Shown here: positions 9,677 through 17,362 of the stretch, one piece after another | How positions within the stretch are numbered: the first letter of the stretch is position 1 | How the letters are laid out: each line of letters opens with the position of its first letter | Assembly: GCA_022822185.1 (NCBI GenBank) | Contig: JAJECE010000085.1 | Location: forward strand, 1 to 44,033 | Direction: 5' to 3' | Origin: Rhodothermales bacterium | Lineage (GTDB): Bacteria > Bacteroidota > Rhodothermia > Rhodothermales > Bin80 | DNA length: 44,033 nt | Made by a program: the position numbers and the translations under genes | Notes under the pieces: generated by a model | What the model saw: the letters and a program-made list of their open reading frames with translations, nothing else | What the model was told of the DNA's origin: nothing | Database searches by the model: none

Positions 9677-9871
9677 ATGACACGAATGAAGAAACTTGAA
9701 AAACAATACAAGACCCTTGCCGATAAAGGGAAACAGGCAAACTTAGACTTCAAAAAATCCGCTGAGGAGATAGAAGATAAGCTGAGACTCATGGGTATTG
9801 AACTTCCGCTCCGTGGGCCTCGTATCCCGGATCCAGCGCATACGAGAGGTGTGGGGCGCCACGAAGACTGA
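9677..9871 (+). CDS. Small charged coiled-coil protein, hypothetical
   Basis: 64 residues starting MTRMKKLEKQYKTLADKGKQ, strongly charged and heptad-like up to about residue 40, then a Pro-rich tail (LPLRGPRIPDPAH). A second ATG at 9686 could be the start. There is no clear ribosome site, and AT-rich base use contrasts with the surrounding genes. Composition favours a real small protein over chance, but I recognise no family. Confidence 0.35.
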   Translation: MTRMKKLEKQYKTLADKGKQANLDFKKSAEEIEDKLRLMGIELPLRGPRIPDPAHTRGVGRHED

Positions 9872-9962
9872 CCATTTCTCCGCGCACCCAAATTCACACA
9901 GGGAGCGCAATCTGACTCGTTGAATCACGGCGGATTGTGGACTTAGGTCAATTAGCGCTTAG

Positions 9963-10067
9963 ATGAATACAGACCGAGCAGTTGTTTCTGTCGTACGTGA
10001 TCGGCGAAAATACAATGCGCGGCCCATTGACCTAGAATGCCAAAATCCTGGAGGCCGTCATGAATAA
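9963..10067 (+). CDS. Possible micro-ORF, 34 residues
   Basis: The frame (MNTDRAVVSVVRDRRKYNAR...) ends in GAATAA, overlapping the start of the next small ORF at 10060. It is basic, with no family recognised. It could equally be the out-of-frame front half of the following ORF. It is listed because of the overlap chain 9963-10067, 10060-10221 and later 10356-10523, 10520. Confidence 0.2.
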   Translation: MNTDRAVVSVVRDRRKYNARPIDLECQNPGGRHE

Positions 10068-10221
10068 GGCTGGACTCTCCTGTATTCAGCGTTGGTCACG
10101 GGAATTGCCGGAAAATCGCCGCTATTTACCTCCTCCGTCAAAACAGGCAAAATCAGCAGCACTCAGCAGTCGTATGCGAAGGGAAGTAGTCCTTACTTTT
10201 CAGAAGGATGGCGAGAAGTAA
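10060..10221 (+). CDS. Small basic protein with good ribosome site, hypothetical
   Basis: 53 residues, MNKAGLSCIQRWSRELPENR at the start, then a Pro/Ser segment and RMRREVVLTFQKDGEK. A purine-rich CTGGAGG lies 6-7 nt before the ATG, which is unusually good for this window. A 75-codon frame at 10092-10319 overlaps it in another phase but has no such site. No family recognised. It is located 298 bp before the orphan ATPase. Confidence 0.35.
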   Translation: MNKAGLSCIQRWSRELPENRRYLPPPSKQAKSAALSSRMRREVVLTFQKDGEK

Positions 10222-10355
10222 ATAAGGGGTTGCCAGTTTCGATGTTCACCCTCCCCTTAGGGGGGCAGATGCATGTGGACGACGTGCTCCGCCAGTCCAG
10301 AAAAGTGGTGTGGCGGTAGTGGTGTTTCAGTGGACAGCGTCGGACTCGGCCAGTC

Positions 10356-10523
10356 ATGAACGCCCCTCCATCCTATGTGGAAAATGATCGAAGCATTGAC
10401 GCAGTCCTTAGCTTTGCCGCCCGTGTTTACGCCAGTCGAGGAGAGTGGCACAAAAGCACCGGGGAACAAATTGCCCCCAAAATCATTCCTTGTCCTGACG
10501 ATAGATTCCACTATACCTCATGA
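10356..10523 (+). CDS. 55-residue protein coupled to the orphan ATPase, hypothetical
   Basis: MNAPPSYVENDRSIDAVLSF at the start, amphipathic middle (AARVYASRGEWHK), then a polar tail ending HYTS. Its TGA overlaps the ATG of the ATPase gene in an ATGA junction, the usual mark of translational coupling, so it probably works with or controls the ATPase. There is no known domain. The length is below usual gene-calling limits. Confidence 0.45.
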   Translation: MNAPPSYVENDRSIDAVLSFAARVYASRGEWHKSTGEQIAPKIIPCPDDRFHYTS

Positions 10524-11656
10524 GTGATTTTGCAGGCCCAAATCCAGACATGAAAGACCGGGGCGAAGCCAAGTATTTCCACGGCCGGACGGGAATACTG
10601 GATAGTTTTCAGCGTCGCCTGAAGTGGGCGGAGAAGGATCCCAAAGAAGGGACCACGTTTCTGATTCAGGCCGCGCCCGGTGCGGGTAAGAGTGCGCTGA
10701 TCCACGAGTGCACGAAACTGGCAGAGAATACAGGCTGGGAGGCGGTGCGTGTGAACACACGGGCACTTTGGGACACCGACACTATGTGCCAGAAGCTAGG
10801 GGATGGATGGATGCCTCTGCTTGACGAGATTGCTGTAAATGCCGGGTTTAATAAATGGGTTCAAATTGAGGGGGCTGCGAAGTTTAGGCTCCCCGGTCAC
10901 ACCCCTCAGAGTATCATCGAGCGGGGGAGAGCCCCCCTCCTGCTATTTCTGGACGAGGCGCAAAAGCTTGCGCTCGCTCAGTCTGGACATGCTGAGACGA
11001 TATGTGACTTCCTTGATGCCATCCATAACGGGGAAATGGGTAGACCTGTGATGCTGCTCACTGCCGGCTTGAGTGCAACGAAGCGGGCCTTCAAAGATCT
11101 GGGCGTGTCCAGATTTAAGACGAATTGCTACGTAGAGTTGGGCCCGTTAAAACCGGAAGCGGAGCGGAAGGTGATCGACGACTGGCTCAAGCTGGAGGGG
11201 CGGGCGAAGGGGGATCCCACGCCCTGGATTGATGCGATTATGCAGAAGACTCATGGCTGGCCGCAGCATGTGGCGGTCTATGCGCAGGCCGCCGCCCTCC
11301 AGGTACGGGGGGATAAGAGAGTGATGACTCCGCAGGGGTTGCAGGCGGTGCTCGAAGTGGGGGAGATACAACGAACGAAATTTTATAAATCCCGCGCGGA
11401 GGGACTGGACGAGGATCACCGTATGGCCATTGCCGAAGCCTTTGCAAGTGCACGTGAGGATCAAACACAGACCAGGAAAGCAATTATGGAATCCCTTGCG
11501 AAGGCGGTCGGCAAGCCGGAGGCGGACACCGTTTTCAAGCGTGCGCTTAATAATGGGGTACTAGACCACCGGGATGGGCGCTACGTGATCCCGATCCCGT
11601 CCATGCGCCGCTGGTTCATCGACAATTACTATACTGAGCGGGATCCGTTCCACTAA
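10520..11656 (+). CDS. Orphan P-loop AAA-type ATPase
   Basis: 378 residues. Walker A APGAGKSALIHECTKL at ~53; Walker B LLLFLDEAQKLA at ~140 with a DEA(Q) box; sensor-like VMLLTAGLSATKRAF at ~175. The C-terminal third is helical and ends with a conserved-looking GRYVIPIPSMRRWFIDNY, perhaps a winged-helix-like tail. The organisation (ATPase core with a small helical lid and C-terminal domain) recalls MuB/TniB/Orc-like ATPases, but I cannot assign a family. No transposase lies nearby. A decayed copy of the C-terminal third lies at 43300-43640, so the family is multi-copy. Start ATG 10520 overlaps the preceding small ORF. Function unknown; a role in mobile-element targeting or a conflict system is inference. 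Confidence 0.8.
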   Translation: MSDFAGPNPDMKDRGEAKYFHGRTGILDSFQRRLKWAEKDPKEGTTFLIQAAPGAGKSALIHECTKLAENTGWEAVRVNTRALWDTDTMCQKLGDGWMPLLDEIAVNAGFNKWVQIEGAAKFRLPGHTPQSIIERGRAPLLLFLDEAQKLALAQSGHAETICDFLDAIHNGEMGRPVMLLTAGLSATKRAFKDLGVSRFKTNCYVELGPLKPEAERKVIDDWLKLEGRAKGDPTPWIDAIMQKTHGWPQHVAVYAQAAALQVRGDKRVMTPQGLQAVLEVGEIQRTKFYKSRAEGLDEDHRMAIAEAFASAREDQTQTRKAIMESLAKAVGKPEADTVFKRALNNGVLDHRDGRYVIPIPSMRRWFIDNYYTERDPFH

Positions 11657-11672
11657 TTTCCTACTGGCCCGG

Positions 11673-11704
11673 ATCCCCCTTAGACCTAACCATGGGGGAT
11701 TTTC
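11673..11704 (+). terminator. Possible terminator after the orphan ATPase
   Basis: ATCCCCC (11673-11679) pairs with GGGGGAT (11694-11700) around a 14-nt loop, followed by TTTCC. The position, 16 bp after the stop, fits. The U run is short. Confidence 0.4.
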
Positions 11705-11909
11705 CTATTGGTCGTGACCATCTCCCCGAACCCGACCGTGACATAGAGTGATGAGACTCTACCATTTCTGCGCATCCATCTGAAATGCAACACTCGCTCC
11801 ACATACGAATGCCCTGTACTACGGGGATTATCTGGACTGGATGAAAAAATGGGTAGGGGCTTAGAATCTAGGGGCAGGCGGCCCCTTATGCACCATATCC
11901 CGAATGCCG

Positions 11910-12584
11910 CTATCCTGTGATGCGTGATCGCAGAATGGGTTCCAGAACACGCCAGACGGTATCGGCCAGTCTTTGCTGCCCGGCGGTATTCGGGTGGATG
12001 CCATCGGACTGGTTGAGTTCTGTGACACCACCGACTCCTTCCAGAAGAAAAGGAATCAGTTCGGTATCCATCTCGTCTGCTACAGAAGGGAAGACCTCCC
12101 GGAATTCTTCCTGAAAGATGGGGCCCAGATTGGGAGGGACCTGCATGCCGGCAATCAGGATGCTCATATCAGGATTGGACTCTCTGGCCAGATCGATGAT
12201 CTGGACCAGATTGCTTTTGGTCATGGATGGGGGAAGTCCGCGCAAACCGTCATTAGCCCCCAATGCAATGATCAAGATGTCGGGCGGGGATTCCAGTTGC
12301 CAGACGAGCCGCCTCAGCCCTCCGGCGGAGGTGTCCCCGCTCACGCCGGCATTGATAACGGTTACCGACCACTGCAGCGAATCTGCGCGTGCCTGCAGAA
12401 GAGCGGGATAGGCCTCGTTTGCAGGGAGGCCGTAACCGGCCGTCAAACTGTTTCCCAGAAAAAGTACACGAATCTGCGTGCCCCCCGTTGGAGCGACTTG
12501 TGCAACCACAGGCCCTGCAGATAATAAAACACACAGACACATGACCGTGCACAGGGCGGTTCTAATTTCCAGCAAATCCGTCAA
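11910..12584 (-). CDS. GDSL-type esterase / TesA-like lysophospholipase
   Basis: 224 residues, exported: the leader LCTVMCLCVLLSAGPVVAQ resembles a signal peptide. SGNH hydrolase blocks are clear: nucleophile Ser in FLGNSLTAGYG, Gly in VSGDTSAGG, Asn in GANDGLRG, and the Asp/His pair in DGIHPNTAGQQ near the C terminus. The family hydrolyses acyl esters or thioesters (TesA of E. coli is a periplasmic multifunctional esterase). The TTG at 12584 is the longest start; ATG 12542 would cut the leader to an implausible length. It lies divergent, 14 bp from the ABC transporter genes; tesA-ybbA-ybbP is a widely conserved neighbourhood, which supports the identity. Confidence 0.88.
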   Translation of the reverse strand: MTDLLEIRTALCTVMCLCVLLSAGPVVAQVAPTGGTQIRVLFLGNSLTAGYGLPANEAYPALLQARADSLQWSVTVINAGVSGDTSAGGLRRLVWQLESPPDILIIALGANDGLRGLPPSMTKSNLVQIIDLARESNPDMSILIAGMQVPPNLGPIFQEEFREVFPSVADEMDTELIPFLLEGVGGVTELNQSDGIHPNTAGQQRLADTVWRVLEPILRSRITG

Positions 12585-12598
12585 TAGTCCAAAATTGA

Positions 12599-13294
12599 AT
12601 GCTTGATGTTGTAGAACTTACGAAAACCTACCAAAGTGGATCCCGCTTATTGACCGTTCTCGATAATATTACATTTTCTCTCGGTAGGGGAGATCTCTGC
12701 GCTATCGTAGGACCTTCCGGTAGTGGGAAGACCACCCTACTGGGGCTATGCGCGGGGCTGGATTCACCGACATCCGGAATCGTTAAACTGGCCGGAAAGA
12801 ATCTGAACGACTGCTCGGAAGGGAAGCGGGCGGCAATCCGGCGCAGTTCGGTTGGCTTTGTTTTTCAGACCTTCAAGTTGATTCCCACATTAACCGCACT
12901 GCAGAATGTGATGGTCCCGCTGGAACTCAGTGGAGGGAGGAGCGCCCGTAAGCGTGCCATGGAATTACTTGATGAGGTTGGGCTCAAGGGGCGGGCACAC
13001 CACTATCCCGTACAGATGAGCGGGGGAGAGCAGCAGCGGGTTGGCCTCGCCCGGGCCTTCATTAATCGCCCGGCGATTCTTTTTGCGGACGAGCCAACGG
13101 GCAATCTGGATACGGCCACAGGCAACCGAATTGAAGAATTGCTCCTGGAACTGAATCGAACTGCGGGTACAGCGCTGGTCGTCGTGACGCATGACCTGAA
13201 ATTTGCCCAGTCCTGTCACCGGATCCTGGAACTCAATGCCGGCCGGGTTGCCCGGGATTATCGAATCGCCGAAGAAGTGCCTATAATCGCATGA
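12599..13294 (+). CDS. ABC transporter ATP-binding protein, YbbA/LolD type
   Basis: 231 residues with Walker A VGPSGSGKTTLLGLCAGL at ~38, Q-loop VFQTFKLIPTLTALQNVMVP, signature MSGGEQQRVGLARAF at ~140, Walker B ILFADEPTGNLD at ~160 and H-loop VVVTHDLKFA. It belongs to the MacB/LolD/YbbA group that pairs with FtsX-fold permeases and works by mechanotransmission rather than by substrate import. The last bases overlap the permease start by 4 bp (ATGA). The substrate is not known; next to a tesA-like gene it corresponds to E. coli YbbA. Confidence 0.92.
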   Translation: MLDVVELTKTYQSGSRLLTVLDNITFSLGRGDLCAIVGPSGSGKTTLLGLCAGLDSPTSGIVKLAGKNLNDCSEGKRAAIRRSSVGFVFQTFKLIPTLTALQNVMVPLELSGGRSARKRAMELLDEVGLKGRAHHYPVQMSGGEQQRVGLARAFINRPAILFADEPTGNLDTATGNRIEELLLELNRTAGTALVVVTHDLKFAQSCHRILELNAGRVARDYRIAEEVPIIA

Positions 13295-15810
13295 GCAGTG
13301 CCTGGATTCTTCGTATGGCATGGTGGGAAAGTCGGGGAAGCCGTCGCCGGCTGCTGATTTTCCTGTTCTCTATGATTGTCGGGGTCGCCTTGCTGGTCGC
13401 ATTGTCCTCGACATCTGAAAGCCTTCAGTACAGTGTCGATCAGCAGGCACGGGAACTCCTGGGGGCCGACATGCGGTTCTCCAATAACCAGCCATTTGAT
13501 GATTCCACACAGGCGGCCATGGACACGATCGGGGTTGCAAAAACCCAAAGGGTCTCCACAATGACGGTTGCCTATTTCCCAATACAGCACCAGTCCCGCC
13601 TGGTGAGCGTCTATGGAGTAGAAGATGCATACCCGCTCTATGGGGCACTGAACTCCAATCCCGCTGAAGCGGCAGACGGGTTCAGGGAAACGTCAGGTGC
13701 ACTGGTGGATGAAGGGCTGATGGAGACGCTCGGAGTTCAGCAAGGGGATACCGTCCAGATTGGCCGGGAGCGGTACGCAATCTCAGGTTCACTGGTGCGT
13801 GCCCCCAGCGAAACCGAAGTCAGCATGTTCATCATGCCCTCGGTATATGTTCCGATTGCGACACTGGATACGATGCTTCTGGGGTTCGGGGCCATGGTGA
13901 ATTATGAGGTATACGTAAAACTTGCCTCCGACGAAAATCCAGAGACCATTCGGGACTCCCTGTATCGCCGTGTGGATGGCTTCAATGCGGATATTGATAC
14001 GGTCGCAGAGCAGCGGGACAACTGGGAAGCGGCATTGGGATTTTTTAACCAGTTTCTTGGACTGGCGGGCTTTGGTGCACTTGTGCTAGGCGGATTGGGG
14101 GTCGGAGGAGCGATCCGTGCACATGTCCGTCGCTGTCTGGACAATATTGCGGTGTTGCAATGTATGGGGGCAGGCAGCGGGAGTGTCTTTTCGATTTATT
14201 TTTTTCAGGCATTTATACTGGGTTGCATTGCGGGCGTGCTGGGCTGTATCGGGGGGGCATTGGCACAATTACTCATCCCCTATGCAATCAGCGCATTCCT
14301 GCCGTTTGAGATTGCATTTCGCGTGTCGTGGTCAAGCATGGGGATGGGATTCGGGGTTGGCTTGTTTGTAACCCTGATTTTTGCCATCCTGCCTCTAATG
14401 GATGTGCGCGGGGTCTCTCCCTTACGGGCACTCCGTTCCAGTATTGAACCTCTGACCCCGGCACGGGCCCGCCTTCTGGCTTACCTCATTATCGTGGGAG
14501 GACTGATTCTGATCGCCGCTGCCCAATCAGGAAGCTGGGCAGCAAGCCTCTATTATGCGCTGGCCATTATCATTGCTTTTGGTGCTCTGGTATTCATGGC
14601 AAAAATTCTTATGTGGATTGCCCGTAAGTTGACCAGTCGGATTCCGTTTTATCCGCTTCGCCAGGGATTTGCCAATCTTCACCGCCCCGGCAATCAGACG
14701 ATCTTAGTGATGCTCGCCCTTGGGCTGGGCACCTTTATTGTCATGGTACTGCTGATCAGTGAGAGCACCATTGTGCAACAAATGGATGCTGTGGGTGGTG
14801 AAGGTCGACCGGACATGATCTTTTTTGATATCCAGAATGATCAGCTCAGCGGTGTGACGCGCCTGATTCAGGAGCAGAACTGGCCGATCATTGACAGTTC
14901 TCCCATCGTGAATATGCGCCTCCATGCGGTCGGGGAGCAGACCGTGGAGGAATTGGTCAAGGATTCCACACGGGAATTCACATGGCCGCTGACACGGGAA
15001 TATCGATCTACCTACCGGGCCGGGCTTACCGATGCCGAATCACTTGCCCGCGGCACCTTCACTGGAACCTATCAGCCGGATTCTGCTTTTGTCCCGATTT
15101 CGGTGGAGGACGATTTTGCACGGGCGGAACTGGGGCTGGAGATGGGAGATACACTCGTCTTTAATGTGCAGGGGAGATTGATCCCCACAATGGTCACCAG
15201 TTTCCGAACCGTAGACTGGGAGCAGATGCGGTCAAATTTTTATGTGGTATTCCCCGCGAATGTATTGGAAGACGCACCGCAGACGCATGTGATTACCAGT
15301 CGGAGGGAGGGAACCACCTCCCCGGACTCCCTGCAGTCACTGGTGGTCGCAAGTTACCCGAATGTGACAGTACTCAGTCTTGAAGCGATTCTTCGTATCA
15401 TTCGTGAAGTTCTGGATCGGATCCGCTTTGCCATTCAGTTCATGGCCTATTTCTGTTTCATTGCCGGAGTACTGGTTCTGGTCGGCTCGCTCTTAATCGG
15501 CCGATTACAGCGAATTGAAGAAAGCGGGCTGCTCAAAACTTTGGGTGCCAGCAGGAAACAACTCCTGATTATTACGATGGCGGAGTATTCTGTGCTGGGT
15601 TTTTTGTCCTGCGCAACAGGTTTGATTTTATCTTTAGTCGCAGGCTGGATTCTAGCGATGACCGTGTTTGATCTTCCGCTGGCAGTGACGGGGCAGTCCA
15701 TTCTTGCCGTGATCGCTGCCGTGATCGGATTGACCGTGCTCATCGGGTTTCTAAGTAACCGGAGTGTTTACGACCGGTCCGTGCTTGCGGTGCTTCGCGC
15801 GGAAGGATAA
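13291..15810 (+). CDS. FtsX-family ABC permease, YbbP type
   Basis: 839 residues with an N-terminal helix (RRLLIFLFSMIVGVALLVAL), a large extracytoplasmic MacB-like domain at ~40-240, four central helices including FLGLAGFGALVLGGLGVGGA, a further helix pair near ~395-435 and ~475, a second extracytoplasmic region, and three C-terminal helices with the FtsX signature LLKTLGASRKQLLIITMAEY. The duplicated FtsX arrangement and length (~800) match YbbP. Partner of the preceding ATPase. Probably acts on lipids or envelope proteins, by analogy only. Confidence 0.9.
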   Translation: MSSAWILRMAWWESRGSRRRLLIFLFSMIVGVALLVALSSTSESLQYSVDQQARELLGADMRFSNNQPFDDSTQAAMDTIGVAKTQRVSTMTVAYFPIQHQSRLVSVYGVEDAYPLYGALNSNPAEAADGFRETSGALVDEGLMETLGVQQGDTVQIGRERYAISGSLVRAPSETEVSMFIMPSVYVPIATLDTMLLGFGAMVNYEVYVKLASDENPETIRDSLYRRVDGFNADIDTVAEQRDNWEAALGFFNQFLGLAGFGALVLGGLGVGGAIRAHVRRCLDNIAVLQCMGAGSGSVFSIYFFQAFILGCIAGVLGCIGGALAQLLIPYAISAFLPFEIAFRVSWSSMGMGFGVGLFVTLIFAILPLMDVRGVSPLRALRSSIEPLTPARARLLAYLIIVGGLILIAAAQSGSWAASLYYALAIIIAFGALVFMAKILMWIARKLTSRIPFYPLRQGFANLHRPGNQTILVMLALGLGTFIVMVLLISESTIVQQMDAVGGEGRPDMIFFDIQNDQLSGVTRLIQEQNWPIIDSSPIVNMRLHAVGEQTVEELVKDSTREFTWPLTREYRSTYRAGLTDAESLARGTFTGTYQPDSAFVPISVEDDFARAELGLEMGDTLVFNVQGRLIPTMVTSFRTVDWEQMRSNFYVVFPANVLEDAPQTHVITSRREGTTSPDSLQSLVVASYPNVTVLSLEAILRIIREVLDRIRFAIQFMAYFCFIAGVLVLVGSLLIGRLQRIEESGLLKTLGASRKQLLIITMAEYSVLGFLSCATGLILSLVAGWILAMTVFDLPLAVTGQSILAVIAAVIGLTVLIGFLSNRSVYDRSVLAVLRAEG

Positions 15811-15819
15811 TGCGTTAAA

Positions 15820-16503
15820 ATGACGAATCAGATCAGTGATCGAATCCATCGGGTTCAGGAAAAAATTTCGGGTGCCTGTCGCCGGGCCGGGCGCAGGGAA
15901 AAAGACATCACTCTTATTGCAGTGACGAAGACCTGGCCCGTTGAGGTGGTCGCTGCGGCAGTTGAAGCCGGGCTCGCCGAGTTTGGAGAAAACAAGGTGC
16001 AGGAACTGGTAGCGAAAGCGCCGCACTTCCCAGATCAAAACTGGTATATGATCGGACATCTGCAGCGAAATAAGGCGCGTCACGTTGTCGCGCATGCCAA
16101 AGAATTTCATGCTCTGGACAGCATTCGGCTGGCGCAGACCCTGAATCGTTATGCCGAAGCCGCAGGCCGGGTACTGCCGTGCTTTTTGCAGGTGAATGTG
16201 TCAAGCGAAGCGTCCAAATTTGGACTGGATCCTCCCCGCATAGATGAAATTCTAGGGCCGCTGGAGGAATTTCAATCGATTCGTCTGGCCGGCCTCATGA
16301 CACTGGCCTCGCCAGATGTACGGAAGGTGCGTGAGGAATTCCGCCTGCTTCGTCGTATACGTTCCAGATATGGACACTTAACAGGGCCGGGGCTCTCTAT
16401 GGGAATGAGTGGAGATTACGAAATCGCAATTGAGGAAGGAGCCACGCATGTCCGCGTCGGCTCGGCCCTGTTTGGACCGCGAAATCAGTTCAAAAAAACT
16501 TAA
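15820..16503 (+). CDS. YggS-type PLP homeostasis protein
   Basis: 227 residues, single TIM-barrel of the alanine-racemase N-domain fold. PLP lysine is K37 in LIAVTKTWPVEVV; FGENKVQEL, WYMIGHLQRNKA and the final LSMGMSGDYEIAIEEGATHV phosphate-binding stretch are all diagnostic. The family (YggS/PLPBP/PROSC) binds PLP without known catalysis and keeps free PLP and amino-acid pools balanced. It starts 9 bp after the permease and stops 4 bp before the purine nucleoside phosphorylase gene, so it is inside a long co-directional run. Confidence 0.93.
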   Translation: MTNQISDRIHRVQEKISGACRRAGRREKDITLIAVTKTWPVEVVAAAVEAGLAEFGENKVQELVAKAPHFPDQNWYMIGHLQRNKARHVVAHAKEFHALDSIRLAQTLNRYAEAAGRVLPCFLQVNVSSEASKFGLDPPRIDEILGPLEEFQSIRLAGLMTLASPDVRKVREEFRLLRRIRSRYGHLTGPGLSMGMSGDYEIAIEEGATHVRVGSALFGPRNQFKKT

Positions 16504-16507
16504 TCAG

Positions 16508-17359
16508 ATGGAAACGAATATTCCCGATCCTCAAACGCAGATTGCGCAAGTGGAAGCGGCGGTGGAGGTAATCCGCAAAACCACGCAACTACGGCCCCGG
16601 GCCGGACTGATCCTGGGAACAGGATTGGGACAGTTGACCGAAGAAATCAAGGTTACACACCGGATTCCGTACGAGTCCATTCCGCATTTCCCTGTCTCAA
16701 CCGTCAAATCTCATCGAGGCGAATTCCTTTTTGGAACGCTAAAGGGGGTGCCGGTAGCATGCATGAAAGGGCGCGTACATCTATATGAGGGGTACAGTGC
16801 CCGTCAGGTGACGTTCCCGGTTCGTGTCATGGCAAAACTTGGCATGGACAGTCTTTTGGTCTCCAATGCATGCGGCTGCATGAACCCCGATTATCAGAGA
16901 GGAGATGTGATGCTGCTCTCAGATCATATTAATCTGCAGGGTGTCAATCCGCTGGTGGGGCCGAATGTGGACGAATGGGGGCCGAGATTCCCTGATATGA
17001 GTGAACCGTATGATCCCAATCTTCGCCGGTACGCAATGCAGGTTGCCCAGGCCCATTCTATTCAGCTTCACGAGGGGGTGTATGTCTCGGTACTGGGCCC
17101 TAGCCTGGAAACCAGGGCGGAGTACAAATTTCTCCGAACGATTGGTGCAGATGTTGTCGGTATGTCAACCACACCGGAGGTGACCGTTGCCAGACACATG
17201 AATCTGCGTGTAATGGCGGTGAGTGTGATTACGGACGAATGTTTTCCTGAGTCACTCCAGCCTTTAACGTTAGAGCATGTCATCGCAGCCGCAGGTCTTG
17301 CAGAACCGAAGTTGTCCGCGATTATGGCCGGTGTGGTAGAAAAACTTGGGCACGAGTGA
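16508..17359 (+). CDS. Purine nucleoside phosphorylase, trimeric family
   Basis: 283 residues from ATG 16508; earlier in-frame starts lie inside yggS. Cleaves purine (deoxy)nucleosides with phosphate for salvage. Motifs: GLILGTGLG at 33-41 (phosphate Ser replaced by Thr, as often in bacteria), FPVSTVKSHRGEF, GRVHLYEGYSARQV, SNACGCMNPDYQRGDVMLLS, GPSLETRAEYKFLRTIGADV and VGMSTTPEVTVARHM. The base-specificity position that is Asn in mammalian PNP (xTNK) reads ITDECFPE here, i.e. Asp; this variant seems typical of Bacteroidota, but it could widen specificity towards 6-aminopurines. Confidence 0.92.
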   Translation: METNIPDPQTQIAQVEAAVEVIRKTTQLRPRAGLILGTGLGQLTEEIKVTHRIPYESIPHFPVSTVKSHRGEFLFGTLKGVPVACMKGRVHLYEGYSARQVTFPVRVMAKLGMDSLLVSNACGCMNPDYQRGDVMLLSDHINLQGVNPLVGPNVDEWGPRFPDMSEPYDPNLRRYAMQVAQAHSIQLHEGVYVSVLGPSLETRAEYKFLRTIGADVVGMSTTPEVTVARHMNLRVMAVSVITDECFPESLQPLTLEHVIAAAGLAEPKLSAIMAGVVEKLGHE

Positions 17360-17362
17360 GCA

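Noticed and set aside
10092..10319. 75-codon frame before the orphan ATPase
   Set aside because: Overlaps the 10060-10221 frame, which has a better ribosome site and more natural composition; kept only as an alternative.
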